The translations under genes were made by a program, and so were the position numbers. Under the pieces are notes generated by a model. That model saw only the letters and a list, made by a program, of their open reading frames with translations. It did no database searches and was not told the origin of the DNA. A DNA stretch of 64,000 bases from NCBI RefSeq assembly GCF_024733565.1, contig NZ_JANIOC010000005.1, positions 1-64,000 of the forward strand, in the 5' to 3' direction. Source of the DNA: Rossellomorea sp. SC111. GTDB lineage: Bacteria > Bacillota > Bacilli > Bacillales > Bacillaceae_B. Shown here piece by piece: positions 1 to 7,446 of this stretch. The stretch's first letter is position 1. The number at the start of each line of letters is the position of its first letter.

Positions 1-77
1 AGATCTCGATAACTAACGAGTTCATTAAGATAACGTTTAGTAGCGTTCAGTTTAGATTCTTGAGTAAACTTGGCCAT
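1..77 (-). CDS. IS3-family transposase OrfA, N-terminal fragment (partial)
   Basis: The first 25 codons are visible, starting MAKFTQESKL and including a YLNE...SYRD stretch. This matches the usual opening of the helix-turn-helix OrfA of IS150-type elements, which binds the terminal inverted repeats; OrfB normally carries the DDE integrase. The ATG at 77 follows an AGGAGG site at good spacing. The rest lies outside the window, so it is unknown whether the element is intact. Confidence 0.65.
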   Translation of the reverse strand, partial: MAKFTQESKLNATKRYLNELVSYRD

Positions 78-128
78 TTGTGCTGGTACCTCCTATTGTT
101 GGTTGGGGTGTCCAACAATAGGGGTGCA
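1..128 (-). mobile_element. Left end of an IS3-family (IS150-like) insertion sequence, cut by the window edge
   Basis: The element runs off the left edge. Its outer end is placed at 128, where the minus strand begins TGCACCCC, which has the TG...CA form of IS3-family ends. Just inside lies the inverted repeat CTATTGTTGG/CCAACAATAG (about 93-122), followed by a GGAGG site and an orfA start at 77. Next to it, from 129, is a dispersed Bacillus intergenic repeat that appears cut in two, which suggests the element inserted into it. The exact end is inferred, and the target duplication cannot be seen. Confidence 0.6.
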
Positions 129-203
129 ACTCAGCTTTGCCCTGTGGGGTCTCACCTGTCCAGCATTTCCCGCAGGAGTCGAGCACCTTCCGCTTCAATC
201 AAC
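129..203. repeat. Half of a dispersed intergenic repeat interrupted by the IS
   Basis: On the minus strand this begins GTTGATTG and contains the motifs GACTCCTGCGGGAAA and GGTGAGACCCC. I recognise these as parts of a repeat scattered through many Bacillus genomes that normally ends in a matching CAATCAAC. Only one end (196-203) is present; the other half should lie beyond the IS. This is family recognition from memory, not a search. Confidence 0.55.
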
Positions 204-231
204 TATTAGAGTTTTTCTTTCTAATCCCAAT

Positions 232-280
232 AAAAAGAGCGGTTGAAAAAGGAACTTCCTCCTTCAACCACTCTTTTTTT
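232..280. terminator. Rho-independent terminator downstream of uspA
   Basis: Stem GGTTGAA (241-247) with TTCAACC (263-269), extended by AGAG/CTCT and flanked by A-rich and T-rich runs, so it could work in both directions. It lies just past the stop of the minus-strand stress protein gene. Confidence 0.75.
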
Positions 281-298
281 GTTGGAAAGATGGTAAAA

Positions 299-751
299 TC
301 AATCTTCCACTTCTTCCGTTCTGACAACCAGTACGTCGCAGTGGGCGGCTCTTGTGATGTGTTCGGAGACGCTGCCGATGAGGAAGCGTTCGACGGCGTT
401 GAGGCCGGTGGCTCCGCATATGATGAGGTCTGCTTTGACGTTTTTGTTTGCTTCTTTTGGGATGATCACTTTCGGGGAGCCGTATTCGACATAGGTTTTG
501 ACTTTGGTCAATCCGGCTTTAACCGCTTCTTCTTTGTACTCGTTTAATAATTCTTCAGCATACTTGATGGCTCTTTCACCTACTGTGCGGTCGTAGGATT
601 CGATGGCCGCGAAAGAGCGGGTGTCGATGACGTGGATCAGGGAAAGAATGGCGTCGTTCCGTTTGGCGATGGCAATCGCTTTTTTGAAGGCCCATTCTGC
701 TTCCCTTGATCCATCTACAGCTACTAATATGTTGTGATATTTTAAACTCAT
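299..751 (-). CDS. Universal stress protein, UspA family
   Basis: A 150-residue single-domain cytoplasmic Usp protein, the usual length. It opens with the strand NILVAVDGS and its Asp. Near the C-terminus it has the nucleotide-binding pattern GATGLNAVERFLIGSVS, which fits the G-2x-G-9x-G(S/T) motif of ATP-binding Usp proteins, then the closing strand CDVLVVR. Such proteins act as dimers in stress survival; the specific role here is unknown. The ATG follows GGAGGGGATCACA. It is transcribed alone, with a terminator at 232-280. Confidence 0.9.
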   Translation of the reverse strand: MSLKYHNILVAVDGSREAEWAFKKAIAIAKRNDAILSLIHVIDTRSFAAIESYDRTVGERAIKYAEELLNEYKEEAVKAGLTKVKTYVEYGSPKVIIPKEANKNVKADLIICGATGLNAVERFLIGSVSEHITRAAHCDVLVVRTEEVED

Positions 752-859
752 TGTGATCCCCTCCTTATATTCATCATACTATATTTTCCCACTTATATCT
801 GTAGCCAATTTTCGAACAATAAGAGTGAATAGACTACTTATTTTTAAGGGGGAATCACC

Positions 860-1012
860 ATGAAGAAGAAGGATCCGAAAGAACAGTTCACATATGATGA
901 AAATGCGAATCAAGAGGTTAGCCAGCAGATCATGGATTCGTATACAAGCGGTGTCATCGATACGGAAAATGGTCAGTATGGGACATATGAAAACGAACAA
1001 TATGAAGAGTAG
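860..1012 (+). CDS. Small acidic hypothetical protein (50 aa)
   Basis: Starts MKKKDPKEQF and ends NEQYEE, rich in Glu, Asp, Asn and Gln, with no membrane segment or Cys. The AAGGGGGA site ends 6 bases before the ATG, and a strong terminator follows directly, so it looks like a real monocistronic gene. The central QQIMDSYTSG stretch resembles small Bacillus DUF4025/YozQ-type proteins, but I hold this loosely. Function unknown. Confidence 0.65.
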   Translation: MKKKDPKEQFTYDENANQEVSQQIMDSYTSGVIDTENGQYGTYENEQYEE

Positions 1013-1020
1013 GTAAAGGA

Positions 1021-1060
1021 AAAGCTTGCAGAGACAGTGAATGTTTCTGCAAGCTTTATT
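1021..1060 (+). terminator. Rho-independent terminator of the 50-aa gene
   Basis: Perfect 12-bp stem AAAGCTTGCAGA (1021-1032) with TCTGCAAGCTTT (1046-1057), loop of 13, followed by ATTT. Confidence 0.8.
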
Positions 1061-1088
1061 TGACGCGTTTTTATTATATTCTTAAATT

Positions 1089-1172
1089 CTATGAAGCATA
1101 ACGCTTATTTTTTTTCGTGAATTCTTCCAAAACCTCTGGACGGACAACAATTGTTGTTTTATCTGTATCATT
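1089..1172 (-). pseudogene. Possible C-terminal remnant of a lost gene
   Basis: A 27-codon open stretch reads like protein (TTIVVRPEVLEEFTKKNKR) and ends in TAG, but a TAA precedes it in frame and there is no start codon or ribosome site. It may be the 3' tail of a deleted gene. It could also be chance; I do not recognise the family. Confidence 0.25.
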
Positions 1173-1182
1173 TTAGAAATAG

Positions 1183-1225
1183 AACCGAGGAACAGCTGAC
1201 GTTCCATCAAATCTGCTCCTCGGTT
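1183..1225 (-). terminator. Terminator of the spore coat/adhB operon
   Basis: Stem AACCGAGGA (1183-1191) with TCCTCGGTT (1217-1225), immediately after the last gene of the minus-strand operon. Confidence 0.65.
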
Positions 1226-1227
1226 TC

Positions 1228-1527
1228 TTATAGTGTCGGAAGTTGTAAAGCGGTGTCAATATTCTTAAGGTTGAGATCCAGCTGCTTATTGGTATCAAAG
1301 GCATGGTACCAGCCTCGTTCCACCATATAACTCGAAATTTGTTCGTGCAAATCAAGCGCTTCTTCCAAATGCTTGGTCAGCATTTCTTTGACTTCCGGCG
1401 AACCCGATTCAGTGACAGCCATGGCGTAATTTCGCACGCCGCTTTTGGCTGCAATAAGAAGGTCCATCGCCACGACCTGGTCTGTGAGTGCTTTCATCCC
1501 AGTTAAGTTTTCTACTACAAAATTCAT
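1228..1527 (-). CDS. yraD: Spore coat protein F-like protein (YraD-like)
   Basis: 99 residues with the CotF (Pfam Coat F) helical pattern: LTDQVVAMDLLIAAKSGVRN, then an E-rich LEEALDLHEQI helix and MVERGWYHAFD near the end. These ferritin-like helical proteins are expressed in the mother cell or forespore and placed on spores; the biochemical role is unknown. It is last in an operon whose order matches B. subtilis yraG-yraF-adhB-yraE-yraD, which is the basis for the symbol. The terminator at 1183-1225 follows. Confidence 0.8.
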   Translation of the reverse strand: MNFVVENLTGMKALTDQVVAMDLLIAAKSGVRNYAMAVTESGSPEVKEMLTKHLEEALDLHEQISSYMVERGWYHAFDTNKQLDLNLKNIDTALQLPTL

Positions 1528-1544
1528 GTATGTTCAACTCCTCA

Positions 1545-1739
1545 TCATTGTTTTGCTTTGGATAGAATATCGGAGAATTCACCTAATTGACGAGTAGAAA
1601 TTTCTACATCTTTCTCCATGATTGTTTTCAGTTTTTCATCGGAAACAAGGACTCTCATTGTTTTAGACTTGGTCAAACAATTGGTTTTAAAAGCCGCCAT
1701 TTCCTGGACTTCAAGGACTTCATGTAATGCATGATCCAT
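1545..1739 (-). CDS. yraE: Small spore coat-associated protein (YraE-like)
   Basis: 64 residues starting MDHALHEVLEVQE and containing FKTNCLTKSKTM and ISTRQLGEFSDIL. This is the short companion type found beside CotF-like proteins, also seen in the larger 3334-3600 product ([14 protein letters not shown]). The pair probably works with the CotF-like partner. An AGGAGG site lies 5-10 bases upstream. It sits between adhB and the last gene, as yraE does in B. subtilis. Confidence 0.75.
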   Translation of the reverse strand: MDHALHEVLEVQEMAAFKTNCLTKSKTMRVLVSDEKLKTIMEKDVEISTRQLGEFSDILSKAKQ

Positions 1740-1813
1740 ATAGTGACCTCCTTTGCTTTTGATGCAGTTTAATCAGATACTTATTGATTGCGAATTAAAT
1801 GACAGGTCTTTTT

Positions 1814-2950
1814 TTATGGTTTAAGAACAACCTTAATGCAATTATCAGTTTTTGTATCAAAGATTTCATATCCACGCTTGGCTTCGCTTAAGGGAATTAC
1901 ATGGGTAACGATATCTCCCAGATCAACCTTTCCTGACGTGACCAATTCATACATATGAGGCATAAGGTGTATCATCGGGGCTTGTCCGGAGCGGATATTG
2001 ACGTTTCGCTGCATGATGTCTCCAAGCGGGAAACCATTATATCGGCCGCCGTATACACCTGTGATCTGGATGGTTCCTGCCTTCCGTACTGCCTGGGACG
2101 CGATGATGAGGGCACTCATGGTACCGCCTTGAAGTTTTAATCCAGTTGCAAGAAACTCCATATCGTTCATCTTTCCGTCCATCCCGACCGCATCAATGAC
2201 AACATCGGCGCCTCCTTTGGTAATCTCCTTAAGATAGCTGCCAACATTTTCGTGGTCTTCAAAATTGACGATTTCTACTTTGTTTGTTCGTTTTGCATGA
2301 TCCAAACGGTATTTGACATAATCTACAGCTATTACCCGTTTTGCGCCCTTCATCCAGGCGAATTTCTGAGCGAATAATCCAACCGGGCCGCAGCCAAGAA
2401 CAATTACCGTATCTCCTTTTTTAACACCTGCATTGTCAACACTCCAAAACCCTGTGGACATTGCATCCGCAATACAGCTTAATTTTTCATCCGGTTCCTC
2501 GCAGGATTCAGGAATTTTGAAGTGGGTGAAATTGGCAAAAGGGACTCTGAGATACTCAGCCTGACCGCCTGCAAAACCGCCGGTAGTACCTGAGTAGCCG
2601 AAATAGGCTCCCATGTCGCCATTGTCATTGGAATTATCGCATTGGCTTTCCAGCTGATTTTTACAATAAATACATTCCCCACATGCAATATTGAACGGTA
2701 TGATGACGCGGTCTCCTTTTTTCAAGTTCTTTACGTCTGGACCAACCTCTTCGACGATTCCCATCGGTTCATGTCCGATGACATAGTCTTCTTGCATATT
2801 GGGAATCATTCCATGGATCAAATGAAGATCTGATCCGCAAATAGCGGTACTGGTGATTTTGACAATCATATCATCCGGCTTTTCAATCTTTGGATCTGGA
2901 ACTTCTTTCACTTCGACATTCTTGATGCCTTGATAGGTTACTGCTTTCAT
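1814..2950 (-). CDS. adhB: Zinc-dependent alcohol dehydrogenase (AdhB-like)
   Basis: A 378-residue medium-chain dehydrogenase of the usual length. The GroES-like N-terminal half has the catalytic zinc site around AICGSDLHLIHG and GHEPMGIVEEVG, and structural-zinc cysteines in ACGECIYCKNQLESQC. The Rossmann half has VIVLGCGPVGLFAQ (NAD binding). It resembles threonine dehydrogenase/formaldehyde dehydrogenase-like members; the substrate is unknown. Its place inside a run of coat-protein genes matches B. subtilis adhB and suggests expression during sporulation. Confidence 0.85.
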   Translation of the reverse strand: MKAVTYQGIKNVEVKEVPDPKIEKPDDMIVKITSTAICGSDLHLIHGMIPNMQEDYVIGHEPMGIVEEVGPDVKNLKKGDRVIIPFNIACGECIYCKNQLESQCDNSNDNGDMGAYFGYSGTTGGFAGGQAEYLRVPFANFTHFKIPESCEEPDEKLSCIADAMSTGFWSVDNAGVKKGDTVIVLGCGPVGLFAQKFAWMKGAKRVIAVDYVKYRLDHAKRTNKVEIVNFEDHENVGSYLKEITKGGADVVIDAVGMDGKMNDMEFLATGLKLQGGTMSALIIASQAVRKAGTIQITGVYGGRYNGFPLGDIMQRNVNIRSGQAPMIHLMPHMYELVTSGKVDLGDIVTHVIPLSEAKRGYEIFDTKTDNCIKVVLKP

Positions 2951-2968
2951 GCTGATTTACCTCCAGTG

Positions 2969-3337
2969 TTATTGTTCATCCGGTGTTCGATCGAACATTC
3001 CTTTTCTGTTAGTGTCAACTGGGAACAGGTTCATATTTCCGATCATATTCGTATTCTTGGCAGAGAGCTGATCCAATTGATACTGTTCACTCAGGTCATG
3101 AGGATGGAACCATTTTTTCTGCACCATCAACTCTGTGATTTCCTGGTGCATGGCGATGCCTTGAAAAAGCTGTTTCCGAAGTGCTGCTCTTAATTGTGGT
3201 GTCGTGGTTTCCGTTAAAGCAACAGCCGTATTTCTAACACCCTCTTTTGCACGAACGAGAAAATCCATTGCAAATGTCATGTCAGCAAGTTCCGGCATAT
3301 TCAGTGCATTAATGGGATCTAAATAATCTTGGTTCAA
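2969..3337 (-). CDS. yraF: Spore coat protein F-like protein (YraF-like)
   Basis: 122 residues with the CotF helical pattern [32 protein letters not shown] and [12 protein letters not shown], a paralogue of the 1228-1527 product. The start overlaps the stop of the upstream gene by four bases (3334-3337), which implies translational coupling. The tail after residue 95 is longer and less conserved than in its paralogue. Confidence 0.8.
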   Translation of the reverse strand: MNQDYLDPINALNMPELADMTFAMDFLVRAKEGVRNTAVALTETTTPQLRAALRKQLFQGIAMHQEITELMVQKKWFHPHDLSEQYQLDQLSAKNTNMIGNMNLFPVDTNRKGMFDRTPDEQ

Positions 3338-3600
3338 TGTACGTTACCCTCCTTATCATCGATGATTGGTGTCGGGCGGCTCTGGGGAACCGGGGCTTCG
3401 AATGGTGCGTGTTTATAGATCTGCTGTAATTCAGCAAGATCCAGCATGGATTGCTGCATATCTTTTTCCATCAACTCTTTTAGGTCCTGGTCAAAAACAA
3501 CACCCTGCATCAATTTAGACTTTGCTACACATAATGTTTTGAAATTTATCACTTCATGCAGATCCAGTGATTCGTGTGGTGCCAATTGATACTTATCCAA
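3334..3600 (-). CDS. yraG: Spore coat-associated protein (YraG-like), first gene of the operon
   Basis: 88 residues; the middle ([18 protein letters not shown], then [17 protein letters not shown]) matches the short coat companion encoded at 1545-1739, and a Pro-rich tail is added. The ATG follows a GGAGG site. It heads the five-gene operon. The upstream 300 bases contain no other gene, and I could not assign a sporulation sigma promoter with confidence. Confidence 0.75.
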   Translation of the reverse strand: MDKYQLAPHESLDLHEVINFKTLCVAKSKLMQGVVFDQDLKELMEKDMQQSMLDLAELQQIYKHAPFEAPVPQSRPTPIIDDKEGNVH

Positions 3601-3914
3601 TGAAACTGACCTCCTTTATCACTACTTGTTACGATTGTAGTGTCTCCTGAGGGAGTGGAGGTATTCTTTAAAAAAGTTACGTTTTTTGGAAGTATAAGCA
3701 AGAGATATAAGAGAACTTGTTTTAGCACAATTCACACAGAAGTTCCGTATGAGAGGGCCAAAAAAGGTATTTCATTTGGTTATTTAAAAAAAGAGACCGA
3801 ATAGTTGTAACCGAAATGCAGGTGTTTTTTTCATTTGTCAACCCATAATCTCTGTAATACTTCTATTGCAATGGCAGGAAACAAATACAATAATAGAAAA
3901 AAGGAGGAATTGGA

Positions 3915-4367
3915 GTGCAGAAAATCGACGAACAACAAATTCATGGAGAAAACTACGACCAGATTTACGAAAAAGTAAAAAATGATCAGTATGCCCTGTC
4001 ATTAGGCATTCAGTTAACGAAATTTGAGGCTGGCTTTGCTGAAGCTGTGCTGGAAGTGCAAAACCATATGGTCAATGCACACGGAACTGTACACGGGGCA
4101 GTCATCTACGCATTGGCTGATCATGCTTTTTCTGTGGCCTGCAATGCTTATGGGAAAACGTCAGTAGGTCTTTCGACCAATATTCAATTTATTGCTGCAG
4201 CCATTCCAGGGGACAAAATTACAGCACGAACAACTGAAATTAAACGGAACTTCCGCACAGGGTTTTATAGGATTGATATCTTTCATGATGAAAAAATGAT
4301 TGCGACTATGGATGCGGTGGCTTATCGAAAGGATCAATATTTTATTGATCTTGATGAAAAAGGTTAA
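3915..4367 (+). CDS. Hotdog-fold acyl-CoA thioesterase, PaaI family
   Basis: 150 residues, usual for the family. The hotdog signature HGTVHGAVIYALADHAFSVA is present, with the acidic residue of the active-site helix (D of LADHAF), followed by GLSTNIQFIAAAIPGD. PaaI-type enzymes hydrolyse acyl-CoA thioesters. The GTG start is chosen because AAAGGAGG lies 7 bases before it. There is no paa operon around it, so the substrate is open. A terminator follows at 4422-4444. Confidence 0.85.
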   Translation: MQKIDEQQIHGENYDQIYEKVKNDQYALSLGIQLTKFEAGFAEAVLEVQNHMVNAHGTVHGAVIYALADHAFSVACNAYGKTSVGLSTNIQFIAAAIPGDKITARTTEIKRNFRTGFYRIDIFHDEKMIATMDAVAYRKDQYFIDLDEKG

Positions 4368-4421
4368 GGCTGAAAACTCAAAGCATGCCTTTGGCAGCTT
4401 TCGATTCACTTGATGTTCACC

Positions 4422-4444
4422 GGGCATCCCTTTCGTGGATGCCC
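4422..4444 (+). terminator. Stem-loop after the thioesterase gene
   Basis: GGGCATCC/GGATGCCC, loop of 7, followed by TGTTT. A short reading frame that starts inside this hairpin is not considered a gene. Confidence 0.55.
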
Positions 4445-4825
4445 TGTTTCGGTAAGATGGGGACGGTTCTTGGTTGACTATTTTTACAAGGGAACCACGC
4501 GGTCAGGTACATTGGCTCTTAAAAGGGCTATGGATCCAGATGAACTGCCAAGCAATAGTGTGAAAAGCCATAAAGTGATTTTGGATGAATTTTTATCTAA
4601 CCATTATAGAAAAGATGTATAACGTTTTATCTATGCTCCACCGACAACAGACAGCACTGGAATAACAGCGAGAACACGGTCGTTCATCCAAGAAGGATAA
4701 ACGGCTATTTTTGTTGAATTCCTTAAGTAACAAGTAGCTCTGGTTAATGGAAGAAGGAAAAACCAAAATAACAACCTGGTAAATGCAAGGATATAAGGGA
4801 TTGATCACATAAAGGAGATGAAGTC
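4445..4825. other. Intergenic stretch with a REP-like remnant and no convincing gene
   Basis: About 380 bases. At 4456-4496 the motif GATGGGGACGGTTC followed by GGGAACC resembles the end of REP-type palindromic units seen with Y1 transposases in Bacillus, but it is incomplete. An open frame ending at 4622 has no ribosome site and begins inside the upstream terminator; it may be a remnant. The last 200 bases hold nothing I can name. Confidence 0.3.
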
Positions 4826-5491
4826 ATGAAATTACTGCTTACATCCGCAGGCGTCAATAACAAAAGCATACATGAAGCATTGGTTACGATGCTCGACAAG
4901 CCGATCGAGGATTCCACGGCCCTCTGCATCCCCACAGCCATGTATGGACACCCCTGGGTCGGCCCCGGCGTCAGGACATGGGAATTCATCAGCGGGAATT
5001 CCGAGAATCCAATGGTTGACCTTGGATGGAAGTCTGTCGGCGTGCTTGAACTCACAGCACTGCCAAGCATCAATAGAGACCGCTGGGTGCCCCTTGTAAG
5101 GGAAACTGACGTCTTTCTTGTATCGGGCGGCGATGCCCTCTACTTGGCTCACTGGATGCGACAATCCGGCCTTGGGGATCTTTTGCCTTCGCTGAACGCA
5201 GTTTATGTGGGAATGAGCGCAGGGAGCATGGTGATGGCTCCTAACATCGGGGAAGACTTTGTTGGCTGGAACCCTCCAAACGGCGGGGATGCAGCGCTCG
5301 GAATGGTTGATTTTTCAATCTTCCCGCATCTGGATCACGAGATGCTGCCGGAAAACACGATGGCTGATGCAGAGAAATGGGCTGAAGGAATGAAGGGTCC
5401 TGCATATGCAATCGATGATGAGACTGCCATTAAAGTGGTAGATGGAGAAATCGAATTGGTTTCGGAGGGGAATTGGAGACTGTTTTCATAA
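4826..5491 (+). CDS. Peptidase E-like protein, family S51 (class I glutamine amidotransferase-like)
   Basis: 221 residues. The nucleophile elbow VGMSAGSMV holds the catalytic Ser of family S51, and VFLVSGGDALYL is the typical glycine-rich loop before it. The family includes aspartyl dipeptidase (PepE) and cyanophycinase; this length fits the dipeptidase-like branch, and substrate specificity is inferred only. Start: AAAGGAGATGAAGTC precedes the ATG. Bases 4826-5100 have long open frames on other frames, which are shadows. Confidence 0.8.
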   Translation: MKLLLTSAGVNNKSIHEALVTMLDKPIEDSTALCIPTAMYGHPWVGPGVRTWEFISGNSENPMVDLGWKSVGVLELTALPSINRDRWVPLVRETDVFLVSGGDALYLAHWMRQSGLGDLLPSLNAVYVGMSAGSMVMAPNIGEDFVGWNPPNGGDAALGMVDFSIFPHLDHEMLPENTMADAEKWAEGMKGPAYAIDDETAIKVVDGEIELVSEGNWRLFS

Positions 5492-5534
5492 GGGTTAATA
5501 CCTCTTTATAAAAATAAAAATTATAGGTGGGTCA

Positions 5535-6032
5535 ATGATTAATAAGATTGGATTATTAAATGTTACTAAACGGAAAATAATAGTTTCTGTGATACTGTTG
5601 GCTTCCATAGGAGCCATTATGTTTGTCTGGTCAGAGCTCCGTGGCAGGATGTACGATCTTGATTACACTCCAAAGGCAAGCCAAATGTCATTTGAGTTCA
5701 AGACGCCAACAAAGGTTCCATTTTCGGAAATGAAAGTGACCGATTTCTCAGTTGGAGAAGTGCAACAGGAAGCAGAAATTTCGTTATTGAACGCTGATAT
5801 AAATATGATGGACATCCGAATTTCGTCATCAAAGCCAGAGTATGAAGCAGATAAGATCGAAAGGGTCAAAATCGGACATGATATGTATGGTGATTTCATC
5901 TCGGATGACTCCGGCAGAAGAATCCTTGCCTGGAAAGATGTAAAGTATTATGAATTGATTTATTATCCTAAACTATCCCCAAAAGAAGTGAGTAAAACAC
6001 AGTTGATTCAAATGGCAGAGTCTTTTCAATAA
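5535..6032 (+). CDS. Hypothetical membrane-anchored protein
   Basis: 165 residues. A basic start (LNVTKRK) is followed by one hydrophobic segment at about residues 14-32, then a soluble region, so it is probably an N-terminally anchored protein with an extracellular domain. No lipobox Cys and no family I recognise. It has a GGTGG-type site and is followed 22 bases later by the SUKH gene, so the two may be cotranscribed; a role as partner of that protein is only a guess. Confidence 0.65.
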   Translation: MINKIGLLNVTKRKIIVSVILLASIGAIMFVWSELRGRMYDLDYTPKASQMSFEFKTPTKVPFSEMKVTDFSVGEVQQEAEISLLNADINMMDIRISSSKPEYEADKIERVKIGHDMYGDFISDDSGRRILAWKDVKYYELIYYPKLSPKEVSKTQLIQMAESFQ

Positions 6033-6054
6033 AAATTTCAGGTGGGAAGAAGCA

Positions 6055-6483
6055 ATGAAGTGGAGAAATTATCTAGGCAGTTTATCGGAAGAATGTCAGT
6101 TCAAAGCACCAGCAACTGAATCTGAGATCTCGACAATCAAAGAAACCTTGAAGCTTGAACTGCCGGGGAAACTTGCCCAATTATACAATGAGACAAATGG
6201 AGTCTTTGGCAACTATGGCATATCATATATTTGGTCAACAGAACAGGTGGTTAGGGAAAATATATTTTGTAGAACAGGTCTTGAATTTAGTGAAAATATG
6301 AATTCTTTGTTGTTTTTCTCCGATGCAGGCAATGGTGATTTATTTGGTTATTCGCTTGTAAAGGGCAGAATACAGTCTGAGAATATCTACATATGGAATC
6401 ACGAAGATCGAAATCGACGAGTAGTGTCAACGTCTCTAGACAAGTTTATTGAAGGATGGATTACGGGAGAATTGAATGTTTAA
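6055..6483 (+). CDS. SMI1/KNR4 (SUKH) family protein
   Basis: 142 residues with the SUKH layout: an N-terminal helix (SEISTIKETLKLELPGKL), the LYNETNGV segment, a central LLFFSDAGNGDLFGYSL strand pair and the closing LDKFIEGWI helix. In bacteria these proteins are often immunity proteins for contact-dependent or polymorphic toxins, but many stand alone. No toxin gene is recognisable beside it, so an orphan immunity role is inference. A terminator follows. Confidence 0.8.
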   Translation: MKWRNYLGSLSEECQFKAPATESEISTIKETLKLELPGKLAQLYNETNGVFGNYGISYIWSTEQVVRENIFCRTGLEFSENMNSLLFFSDAGNGDLFGYSLVKGRIQSENIYIWNHEDRNRRVVSTSLDKFIEGWITGELNV

Positions 6484-6495
6484 ATAACCACGGCA

Positions 6496-6531
6496 AAAGC
6501 TGAAGATCGAATTAAACATCTTCAGCTTTTT
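6496..6531 (+). terminator. Rho-independent terminator after the SUKH gene
   Basis: Perfect stem AAAGCTGAAGAT/ATCTTCAGCTTT followed by TTA. Confidence 0.8.
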
Positions 6532-6541
6532 ATAAATTAGG

Positions 6542-6600
6542 TTGACACCATCCGCTACTTTGTCATACTATATAGTGGTAGTTAGTATTACTGAGTACGT
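6542..6600 (+). promoter_or_regulatory. padR promoter with probable PadR operator
   Basis: TTGACA (6542-6547), 18 bases, TACTAT (6566-6571). The -10 is followed by AGTATTACTGAGTAC (6584-6598), which shares the half-site AGTrTTACTGAkTAC with the perfect palindrome at 7390-7414 before the ABC genes. ATACTA...TAGTAT also forms a dyad here. This fits autorepression by PadR; the assignment is inferred from shared sequence. Confidence 0.55.
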
Positions 6601-6623
6601 AGTATGAAGTAGGGGGTGAACAT

Positions 6624-6962
6624 TTGGAAAACTTAACAGAAATGTTGAAAGGGGTTCTTGAAGGCTGTGTCCTTGAGATCATCAGCCGTGGTGAAACGTA
6701 TGGCTATGAGATCACACAGCAGTTGAGGGAACTTGGTTTCACGGATGTGGTGGAAGGCACCGTATACACCATTACCATGCGACTTGAGAAAAACAATCTG
6801 GTGAATATTGAAAAGAAGAAATCCACTGTAGGGCCTCCGAGGAAATTCTATACTCTGAATGAAGCAGGGCAGGAGAAGCTCGAGATTTTTTGGGGGAAAT
6901 GGGAATTCCTTTCAAGCAAGATGAACGAACTCAAAACAAAAGAAATCATAAGGAGAGGATAA
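6624..6962 (+). CDS. PadR-family transcriptional repressor
   Basis: 112 residues, the usual size. The winged helix includes [16 protein letters not shown] and [30 protein letters not shown] is the hallmark wing. PadR proteins repress neighbouring detoxification or drug-export genes and release DNA on ligand binding. The TTG start is set by AGGGGGTG six bases upstream. The next gene starts two bases after its stop, and the pair DUF1048 + ABC exporter downstream is the typical neighbourhood. Confidence 0.9.
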   Translation: MENLTEMLKGVLEGCVLEIISRGETYGYEITQQLRELGFTDVVEGTVYTITMRLEKNNLVNIEKKKSTVGPPRKFYTLNEAGQEKLEIFWGKWEFLSSKMNELKTKEIIRRG

Positions 6963-6963
6963 C

Positions 6964-7308
6964 ATGAAATTTATTGAAAAGATTACGGGAAGTATGGCCG
7001 ACAAACGTGAATGGAGAGCAATGGAAGCCCGTGCGAAGACACTGCCAAATGAGTACCTGAATGCCTACAAGGCGATTCAGAAATACATGTGGACTGCAGG
7101 TGGTCTCACAGACTGGAAAGATATGAGCCGGATCTTTAATGGCATTCTGGATCTGTTCGAAGAAGGAGCGGCAGAAGGTAAGGAAGTCACTGATCTCACT
7201 GGGGAAGACGTTGCCGGATTCTGTGATGAACTGGTGAAAGACTCGGAAAAGTGGAGTGACAAGCATCGGGCGAAGTTGAACGATACGATCGGTCGTGGGA
7301 AAAAGTGA
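6964..7308 (+). CDS. DUF1048 family protein
   Basis: 114 residues, all helical and soluble, starting [20 protein letters not shown]1048 proteins sit between a PadR gene and a drug-type ABC exporter in many Firmicutes, exactly as here, but their biochemical role is not established. Translation is likely coupled to padR (one-base gap after TAA). A terminator separates it from the exporter. Confidence 0.85.
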   Translation: MKFIEKITGSMADKREWRAMEARAKTLPNEYLNAYKAIQKYMWTAGGLTDWKDMSRIFNGILDLFEEGAAEGKEVTDLTGEDVAGFCDELVKDSEKWSDKHRAKLNDTIGRGKK

Positions 7309-7326
7309 ATCCAATCAGTTATACCG

Positions 7327-7377
7327 ACTGAATGCTGGGTGATAAAGTCTGATCCGGCACTATTCAGTTGTTTTTTT
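7327..7377 (+). terminator. Terminator of the padR-DUF1048 unit
   Basis: Outer stem ACTGAAT (7327-7333)/ATTCAGT (7362-7368), inner GCTGG/CCGGC, then a run of seven T. Confidence 0.7.
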
Positions 7378-7389
7378 ACCACAGTAGTA

Positions 7390-7414
7390 AGTGTTACTGA
7401 TTACCAGTAACACT
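7390..7414. promoter_or_regulatory. Perfect palindromic operator before the ABC exporter
   Basis: AGTGTTACTG-ATTAC-CAGTAACACT, ten bases per arm. Its left arm recurs before padR, so PadR is the obvious ligand. It lies 33 bases upstream of the ATPase start codon. Confidence 0.65.
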
Positions 7415-7446
7415 AAGTAGTGATAGATAAAAAAGGAGGAAAACAC

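Noticed and set aside
4410-4622. 70-codon open frame after the thioesterase gene
   Set aside because: It starts inside a terminator hairpin with no ribosome site and matches no family I know.
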